Assembly: GCA_048158365.1 (NCBI GenBank)
Contig: JBLLNL010000004.1
DNA: 64,000 bases
Source: Azoarcus_F sp048158365
Lineage (GTDB): Bacteria > Pseudomonadota > Gammaproteobacteria > Burkholderiales > Rhodocyclaceae
Direction: 5' to 3' (one strand)
Shown: positions 58,531 to 64,000 of the stretch, piece by piece
Numbering within the stretch: position 1 is the stretch's first letter
How the letters are laid out: every line of letters starts with the position of its first letter
Program-made: the position numbers and the translations under genes
The notes under the pieces: generated by a model
Seen by the model: the letters and a program-made list of their open reading frames with translations, nothing else
Database searches by the model: none
What the model was told of the DNA's origin: nothing

Positions 58531-58554
58531 AGAACGGCGCCGAAGCGCCGTTCT
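58531..58554. terminator. Bidirectional terminator between moaE and the phasin gene
   Basis: A perfect 10-bp stem AGAACGGCGC / GCGCCGTTCT with a CGAA loop lies in the 57-bp gap between the convergent genes. T-runs are short. Confidence 0.75.
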
Positions 58555-58575
58555 GGATCCCGCGACCGGTCCCGC

Positions 58576-59100
58576 TTATTTCCTGCCCTTGGGCCCGCCG
58601 CTGTTCGACGTGAGCTGATTGAACATCTGAAAGGCCTCGGTCGAGGCACGCGTCATCTGTTCGAAGGCGCTCCGGGTGGTGTCCATCGCCGTCTGGATCG
58701 CGGTCATCGCGTTCTGATCGGTGATCGGCATGCCCTGAAACATCTTCTGCATCGCTTCGAACACATCCTGCCCGCCGCTCGACAGCTGCTGACCGACCAG
58801 CTTGCCGACCTCGGTCTGCGTGCGGCTGGTGAGTTCGGCCATCTCCCGCGCGCAAGCAAGCATCTTCTCGGTCGAGGACTGTGCGAACTGGGTACGCAAT
58901 TCGAGGATCGCCTTGGGATCCTTGGCAGCGCTGAGCGCCTTGGCGTTATTCACGCCTTCCTCGAACAGACTCTTCGCGGTCGCGACCTGCAACTCCATGA
59001 TGCGCTGGGAATTCTCGATCGACATCTGCGCAAGCCGCATCGCCGCCTCGAGATTCTTCTTCTGAAGTTCGTTGAACTGCTCCGGTTTCATCGTTGCCAT
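58576..59100 (-). CDS. phaP: Phasin family protein
   Basis: Small helical protein that coats polyhydroxyalkanoate granules. It has 174 residues: MKPEQFNELQKKNLEAAMRLAQMSIENSQRIMELQVATAKSL is typical of the phasin_2 family, and the Gln/Met-rich C-terminus ends GGPKGRK. The start is the ATG at 59100 behind GAGGGGAAA; the longer frame upstream is not coding. The thiolase at 16.1-17.3 kb could serve the same pathway. Confidence 0.92.
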   Translation of the reverse strand: MATMKPEQFNELQKKNLEAAMRLAQMSIENSQRIMELQVATAKSLFEEGVNNAKALSAAKDPKAILELRTQFAQSSTEKMLACAREMAELTSRTQTEVGKLVGQQLSSGGQDVFEAMQKMFQGMPITDQNAMTAIQTAMDTTRSAFEQMTRASTEAFQMFNQLTSNSGGPKGRK

Positions 59101-59405
59101 CGGTTTCCCCTCTCTCAAACGGGTTCGGACTTCGAGTGAGGCGTTCCAGACCGGCCGTCTTGACCCGAATGCGACGGCTTGACCGTTCGACCGATTGTCG
59201 TGCGACTGCCTCGCCTTCAACATAGCACAAGCCCATGCTCTTTTGTCCGGTTTGGAACCGATCGAATGCACAGCGCGTGCTCCACACCGGGACCGACCTC
59301 GCCCGCCATCTAAGGCGGTGACCGCAGGGTTTGCCTGACAGCTGTTGACATTGACCGCGATGACCCCATCTGCGATGCAGTTCAGCTTACTCAAAGGAAG
59401 GCCCC
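59101..59405. other. Divergent intergenic region phasin / clpB
   Basis: 305 bp. The clpB side holds the heat-shock promoter entered separately. On the phasin side the minus strand has an extended -10, TGC-TATGTT (box at 59219-59224), about 110 nt upstream of the phasin ATG, with no clear -35. No gene is evident. Confidence 0.5.
59344..59371 (+). promoter_or_regulatory. Sigma-32 (heat-shock) promoter of clpB
   Basis: GTTGACA (59344-59350), 13 nt, CCCCATCT (59364-59371). This matches the RpoH consensus CTTGAAA-N13-CCCCATNT at 5 of 7 and all defined -10 positions. Transcription would start about 28 nt before the clpB ATG. Confidence 0.8.
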
Positions 59406-61994
59406 ATGCGCTTCGACAAACTCACGACACGCTTCCAGCAGACCTTCGCCGATGCACAGAGCATCGCGGTCGGTCACGACAACCAGTTCATCGAACCGCA
59501 GCATCTGCTTGCGGCGATGCTCGACCAGGATGACGGCGGCACGGTGTCGCTGCTGCAGCGCGCCGGCGTGAACGTGCCGCCGGTCAGATCCGCGCTGAAG
59601 GCGGCGATCGAGCGTCTGCCCAAGGTGCAAGGGCATGGTGGCGAGGTCCAGGTCGGTCGCGACCTGAGCAATCTGCTCAATCTGACCGACAAGGAAGCCC
59701 AGAAGCGGGGCGATCAGTTCATCGCCAGCGAACTGTTTCTGCTCGCGTTGGCCGACGACAAGGGCGAGACCGGTCGTCTGCTGCGCGAGCACGGGCTGAC
59801 CCGTCGCGCGCTCGAGGCCGCGATCGACGCGGTCCGGGGTGGCCAGAACGTGGGCAGCCAGGAGGCGGAAGGGCAGCGCGAGTCGCTGAAGAAGTATTGC
59901 CTGGATCTGACCGAGCGCGCACGCGCGGGCAAGCTCGATCCGGTCATCGGACGGGATGACGAGATCCGCCGTGCGATCCAGATTCTGCAGCGTCGCACCA
60001 AGAACAACCCGGTGCTGATCGGAGAGCCCGGCGTGGGCAAGACCGCGATCGTCGAGGGTCTGGCCCAGCGCATCGTCAATGGCGAGGTGCCCGAGACGCT
60101 CAAGGGCAAGAAGGTGCTGTCGCTCGACATGGCGTCACTGCTCGCCGGGGCCAAGTACCGCGGCGAATTCGAGGAACGGCTCAAGGCCGTGCTGAAGGAG
60201 ATCGCGCAGGAAGAAGGGCAGATCATCGTATTCATCGACGAGCTGCATACGATGGTCGGTGCGGGCAAGGCAGAAGGTGCGATCGATGCTGGCAACATGC
60301 TCAAACCGGCGCTGGCGCGCGGCGAGTTGCATTGTATCGGTGCGACCACGCTGGACGAATATCGCAAGTACATCGAAAAGGACGCCGCGCTGGAGCGCCG
60401 TTTCCAGAAGGTGCTGATCGATGAGCCGAGTGTCGAATCGACGATCGCGATCCTGCGCGGGCTGCAGGAGAAGTACGAGATCCACCATGGCGTGGAGATC
60501 ACCGATCCGGCCATCGTGGCCGCGGCCGAGCTGTCGCATCGCTACATCACCGACCGCTTCCTGCCGGACAAGGCAATCGACCTGATCGATGAAGCCGCGG
60601 CGCGCATCAAGATGGAGATCGATTCCAAGCCGGAGGTCATGGACAAGCTCGACCGTCGCATGATCCAGCTCAAGATCGAGCGCGAGGCGGTCAAGAAGGA
60701 AAAGGACGAGGCCTCGCAGAAGCGACTGCAGCTGATCGAGGAGGAACTGGCGAAGCTCGCCCGCGAGTACAACGATCTGGAGGAAATCTGGAAGGCCGAA
60801 AAGGCCAAGGTCGAAGGTTCGGCCCACATCAAGGAAGAGATCGATCGATTGCGCGCCCAGATGGCCGAGATGCAGCGCAAGGGCCAGTACGACAAGCTGG
60901 CCGAACTGCAGTATGGCCGTTTGCCGCAACTCGAGGCGCAGCTGAAGGCGGCCGAGCAGGTCGGCGACGACGCTCAGCCGAACAAGCTGTTGCGCACCCA
61001 GGTCGGCGCCGAGGAAATCGCCGAGGTCGTGTCGCGCGCGACCGGCATTCCGGTGTCGAAGATGATGCAGGGCGAGCGCGAGAAACTGTTGAAGATGGAG
61101 CAGCGCCTGCACAATCGCGTGGTCGGTCAGGACGAGGCGGTGCGGCTGGTGTCCGATGCGATCCGCCGTTCGCGGGCCGGCCTGTCGGATGAGAACCGTC
61201 CGTACGGCTCGTTCCTGTTCCTCGGGCCGACCGGGGTCGGCAAGACCGAGTTGTGCAAGGCGCTCGCGGAGTTCCTGTTCGATTCGGAGGAGCATCTGAT
61301 CCGTATCGACATGAGCGAATTCATGGAGAAACACTCGGTCGCACGCCTGATCGGCGCGCCTCCGGGCTATGTCGGTTACGAGGAGGGCGGCTATCTGACC
61401 GAGCAGGTGCGGCGCAAGCCCTACAGCGTGATTTTGTTCGACGAGGTCGAGAAGGCGCATCCGGACGTGTTCAACGTGCTGCTGCAGGTGCTCGACGACG
61501 GCCGCATGACCGACGGGCAGGGACGCACGGTGGACTTCAAGAACACCGTGATCGTGATGACCTCCAACCTCGGCAGCCAGATGATCCAGCAGATGGCGGG
61601 CGACGACTATGGCGTGATCAAGCTCGCGGTGATGGCCGAGGTGAAGAGCTTCTTCCGGCCCGAGTTCATCAACCGGATCGACGAACTGGTCGTGTTCCAT
61701 GCGCTCGATCAGAAGCACATCGCCGGCATCGCGCGCATCCAGCTCAAGTATCTGGAACAGCGTCTGGCGCGGCTGGAGATGACGCTGGACGTGGATGAGG
61801 AAGCGCTCGCCGAGCTCGCCGAGGCGGGCTTCGATCCGGTGTTCGGAGCGCGTCCGCTCAAGCGCGCGATCCAGGAGCGGATCGAGAATCCGCTGGCGAC
61901 CGCGATCCTGGAAGGTCAGTTTGGCGCGAAGGACAGGATCCGGGCCGAGGTGCGCAACCGCAAGTTCGTGTTCACCAAGGTCACCACAGGCTGA
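59406..61994 (+). CDS. clpB: Disaggregase chaperone ClpB
   Basis: Hexameric AAA+ chaperone that works with DnaK to resolubilise aggregates. It has 862 residues: N-domain (1-150), first AAA+ with Walker A GEPGVGKT at 206-213, a long coiled middle domain (about 410-520), and second AAA+ with GPTGVGKT near 606. The ribosome site AAAGGAAGG precedes the ATG. The promoter looks heat-shock controlled. Confidence 0.98.
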   Translation: MRFDKLTTRFQQTFADAQSIAVGHDNQFIEPQHLLAAMLDQDDGGTVSLLQRAGVNVPPVRSALKAAIERLPKVQGHGGEVQVGRDLSNLLNLTDKEAQKRGDQFIASELFLLALADDKGETGRLLREHGLTRRALEAAIDAVRGGQNVGSQEAEGQRESLKKYCLDLTERARAGKLDPVIGRDDEIRRAIQILQRRTKNNPVLIGEPGVGKTAIVEGLAQRIVNGEVPETLKGKKVLSLDMASLLAGAKYRGEFEERLKAVLKEIAQEEGQIIVFIDELHTMVGAGKAEGAIDAGNMLKPALARGELHCIGATTLDEYRKYIEKDAALERRFQKVLIDEPSVESTIAILRGLQEKYEIHHGVEITDPAIVAAAELSHRYITDRFLPDKAIDLIDEAAARIKMEIDSKPEVMDKLDRRMIQLKIEREAVKKEKDEASQKRLQLIEEELAKLAREYNDLEEIWKAEKAKVEGSAHIKEEIDRLRAQMAEMQRKGQYDKLAELQYGRLPQLEAQLKAAEQVGDDAQPNKLLRTQVGAEEIAEVVSRATGIPVSKMMQGEREKLLKMEQRLHNRVVGQDEAVRLVSDAIRRSRAGLSDENRPYGSFLFLGPTGVGKTELCKALAEFLFDSEEHLIRIDMSEFMEKHSVARLIGAPPGYVGYEEGGYLTEQVRRKPYSVILFDEVEKAHPDVFNVLLQVLDDGRMTDGQGRTVDFKNTVIVMTSNLGSQMIQQMAGDDYGVIKLAVMAEVKSFFRPEFINRIDELVVFHALDQKHIAGIARIQLKYLEQRLARLEMTLDVDEEALAELAEAGFDPVFGARPLKRAIQERIENPLATAILEGQFGAKDRIRAEVRNRKFVFTKVTTG

Positions 61995-62010
61995 CCCATC
62001 CCCCTCCTGG

Positions 62011-62031
62011 CCTCCCCCTTGAAGGGGGAGG
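62011..62031. terminator. Hairpin after clpB
   Basis: CCTCCCCCT / AGGGGGAGG with a TGA loop, 16 nt after the clpB stop, between clpB and the convergent EAL remnant. No T-run on the + strand. This kind of C-rich hairpin is also common as a dispersed intergenic sequence. Confidence 0.5.
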
Positions 62032-62052
62032 AAATCGGACGGGGCGATGCGG

Positions 62053-62358
62053 TCAGACGGTCGAGCCGGGCGGTAAGCGCTGCTCGAAGTCCGCGACCGA
62101 AAGCGGTCGGGAGAACAGATAACCTTGCATGATCCGGCAGCCGCGCGCTTCCAGATAAGCTCGTTGAGCCTCGGTTTCGACGCCTTCGGCGACGACTTCG
62201 ATGCCCAGATCCCGCGCCATCGACAGAGCCGCCGAAGCGATCGCGGCGTCCTCCCCGACCGGGATGAAGCGGTCCGGCATCTTGCCTGCGACCGTCGCCG
62301 CGTCGTCGGCGCGATTCAGGCGGGGCAGCAGCGCGGCGGTCACGTCCTGCACGGTGCC
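62053..62358 (-). pseudogene. EAL-domain remnant with an internal deletion
   Basis: The frame carries two disconnected pieces of a c-di-GMP phosphodiesterase EAL domain. First comes AALLPRLNRADD...MPDRFIPVGEDAAI, matching the start of the domain, where EAL would be; the Glu is replaced by Ala. It passes directly into SMARDLGIEVVAEGVETEAQRAYLEARGCRIMQGYLFSRPL, the end of the domain. About 130 residues with most catalytic metal ligands are missing, and there is no plausible start. It is a decayed gene, not an active enzyme. Confidence 0.8.
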
Positions 62359-62585
62359 GCGTGACGCGCGGTGCGATGGGCATCGCGCGATTATAGGATG
62401 ACGTTCTCGTGATTCGGGCGAAGGCCCTTTGCTGTCCGCGGAAAAGATCCTGGATCGGGTGCGGGGGATGACGGCTGGGCTTGCAAGCTGCGGTTGGCCA
62501 GCGCGACGACTCAATGCGATAATGCGCGGCTACGCGTCGGCAACACGGCAAGCGCGTCCACTGGCAGGCTTTTACGGAAGACAAG
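62359..62585. other. Intergenic region upstream of ppiD
   Basis: 227 bp. A TATAAT on the minus strand (62390-62395) may be the old promoter of the EAL gene. On the + strand GATAAT at 62518-62523 is a candidate -10 for ppiD. No gene seen. Confidence 0.4.
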
Positions 62586-64000
62586 ATGTTCGAGGCAGTC
62601 CGCAAAAACAAGCGCATTTCGCAGGTGATTCTCGCGATCATCATCGTGCCCTTCGCCTTCTTCGGCATGGACGCATACTTTTCCGAATCGCCAGGCGGCG
62701 GAGAGGTGGCCTCGGTCGGCGGCTCGAAGATCACCGTCGTCGATTTCGACCGCGCTCTGCGCGAGCAGCAGGACAGGCTGCGCGAGGCGACCGGGGGCCA
62801 GTTCGATCGGGCCCTGTTCGAATCGGAGGCCTTTCGCCGGTCCGTGCTGAACGGTCTGATCAACCAGCGCCTGCTGTCGATGCATGCGATCGACAATCGC
62901 ATGGTGGTGACCTCGTCGCAGTTGCAGGAGACGATCCTGTCCTTGCCTGCGTTTCAGGAGGACGGCCGCTTCTCGCTCGAGCGCTACGAGCGCGCGCTAC
63001 GTGCGCAGGGCATGTCTCCGGCCATGTTCGAGGCGAGCCTGGCACAGGACATGCGCGTGCAACAGATCGCGCAGGCCGTCGGCGAGACCGCGTTCACCGG
63101 GAGTGCGCCGGTCCGGCGCTTCGTCCAGGCTCAGCTCGAGGAGCGCGAGATCCGTGACATCCCGATTCCCGTGCAGCGCTTCATCACCGAAGCGCGCCTG
63201 GAAGACGGCGCAGCGCGGGCCTTCTACGAGGCCAATCCCGCCCAGTTCGAACGCGCACCGCGCCTGCGTGCGGAGTACCTGGTGCTCGACGAAGCGGCCG
63301 TGCGCGCAGGGCTGAGCATTCCGGACGAGCAGATCGAGCAGTTCTATGCGGCGAACCAGGATCAGTTCGGCATGCCGGAAGAGAGAAGGGCACGGCACAT
63401 CCTGATCCAGGTGGGTGCCGACGCGACCGCTGCGGAAGTCGAGCAGGCGCGCGCGCGCGCCGAGGCCATCGTAGCGAAACTGCGTGACGATCCAGCCCGG
63501 TTCGAGGCACTGGCCCGGTCCGAGTCGCAGGATCCGGGCTCGGCGGCGGTCGGCGGCGATCTCGGTTTCTTCGGCCGGGGCATGATGGTCGCGCCTTTCG
63601 AAGATACGGTGTTCGGTCAGCAGGTCGGGGAGATCAGCAATCCGGTGCGCACCGACTTCGGTTTCCACATCATCGAGGTCACCGCGATCAATCCGGACAC
63701 GATTCGCCCGTTGGCCGAAGTGCGTGAGGAGATCGTCGCCGAGCTCGTCCGCCAGGAGGTGGCGCGCCAGTTCGGTCTGCTGGCCGAGCAGTTTGCAAAC
63801 ACGGTGTATGAGCAGCCGGACAGCCTGCAGCCCGCGGCCGAGTTGATGGGCCTCGAGATCCGTGCGACCGACTGGATCGATCGTGACAGCGGCAGCGTCG
63901 GCGGCTTTCGCGACGAGCGACTGCTGAACGCGCTGTTCTCGGCAGACGCGCACGAGGGACGCGAGAATATCGAGGCGATCGAAGTCGATCGCGGCACCCT
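62586..64000 (+). CDS. ppiD: Peptidyl-prolyl isomerase PpiD (partial, C-terminus outside window)
   Basis: Inner-membrane-anchored periplasmic chaperone near the Sec exit. It starts MFEAVRKNKRISQ, with one membrane anchor (VILAIIIVPFAFFGMDAYF, about 14-32), then a SurA-like chaperone region (FDRALREQQ...LINQRLLSMHAIDNRMVV), and a parvulin domain (RRARHILIQVGADATAAEVEQAR...GGDLGFFGRGMM...FGFHIIEV, about 260-360). 471 codons lie inside the window; the family has about 620-640. The usual upstream neighbour hupB is not present. Confidence 0.95.
   Translation, partial: MFEAVRKNKRISQVILAIIIVPFAFFGMDAYFSESPGGGEVASVGGSKITVVDFDRALREQQDRLREATGGQFDRALFESEAFRRSVLNGLINQRLLSMHAIDNRMVVTSSQLQETILSLPAFQEDGRFSLERYERALRAQGMSPAMFEASLAQDMRVQQIAQAVGETAFTGSAPVRRFVQAQLEEREIRDIPIPVQRFITEARLEDGAARAFYEANPAQFERAPRLRAEYLVLDEAAVRAGLSIPDEQIEQFYAANQDQFGMPEERRARHILIQVGADATAAEVEQARARAEAIVAKLRDDPARFEALARSESQDPGSAAVGGDLGFFGRGMMVAPFEDTVFGQQVGEISNPVRTDFGFHIIEVTAINPDTIRPLAEVREEIVAELVRQEVARQFGLLAEQFANTVYEQPDSLQPAAELMGLEIRATDWIDRDSGSVGGFRDERLLNALFSADAHEGRENIEAIEVDRGT

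Noticed and set aside
60135..61718. 527-residue minus-strand open frame inside clpB
   Set aside because: Antisense shadow of a clear clpB; composition (His/Leu/Arg-rich) is not protein-like.

Overview
This is a GC-rich bacterial chromosome segment. Gene content and order point to a betaproteobacterium, most likely Rhodocyclales (Azoarcus, Thauera or Methyloversatilis type); this placement is inferred from synteny and protein character, not from a search. Supporting signs are a polar-type flagellar cluster with an FleS/FleR two-component pair and a sigma-54 promoter, a stand-alone extra infA, a GntR-sdhCDAB-sdhE-gltA-sucA-sucB-lpd block, a phasin and a BktB-type thiolase (polyhydroxyalkanoate metabolism). 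No rRNA, tRNA, CRISPR array, insertion sequence or prophage was seen.

Layout. 1-14.4 kb: flagellar region. fliI (cut by the window edge), fliH, fliG and fliF read left. The sensor/regulator pair fleS-fleR and then fliE (with a near-consensus sigma-54 promoter) read right. ycgR and a tight left-reading operon flaG-fliD-fliS-fliT-fliK-flhB-like, preceded by fliC, complete it. 14.4-31.5 kb: mixed housekeeping genes: Nudix CoA pyrophosphatase, CobD/CbiB-like membrane protein, thiolase, a circularly permuted ATP-grasp/alpha-E pair, rsgA, a one-haem cytochrome, an M48 protease, orn, pgi, an ArnT-like glycosyltransferase, rpmE, a TrmB-like methyltransferase, a YkgJ protein, an Ap4A phosphorylase-like protein, an S4 protein, and a K+ channel paired with a small DUF6394 membrane protein.

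31.6-52.8 kb: a nearly complete TCA-cycle island. Divergent acnA and acnB, an FHA-adenylate cyclase, a second infA, a CoA-ester lyase, mdh, a GntR/UTRA regulator, the succinate dehydrogenase operon with its flavinylation factor, citrate synthase, and the three 2-oxoglutarate dehydrogenase subunits. A 28-bp palindrome lies between mdh and gntR, and a related 14-bp site sits in the acnB promoter, which suggests that the GntR protein coordinates the island.

52.9-64 kb: zapE, a YoaA/DinG-type Fe-S helicase, molybdenum-cofactor genes mobB-moeA-moaD-moaE, a convergent phasin, clpB with a recognisable heat-shock promoter, a degraded EAL-domain remnant, and ppiD (cut by the right edge).

All functions come from reading motifs and recalled family features; no database search was run. 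No wholly new system is evident. The best candidates for follow-up are the putative TCA operators, the ATP-grasp/alpha-E pair with its repeat-rich upstream region, the nested AAGCTT-type palindromes near 8.9 kb, and the Kch/DUF6394 pair.
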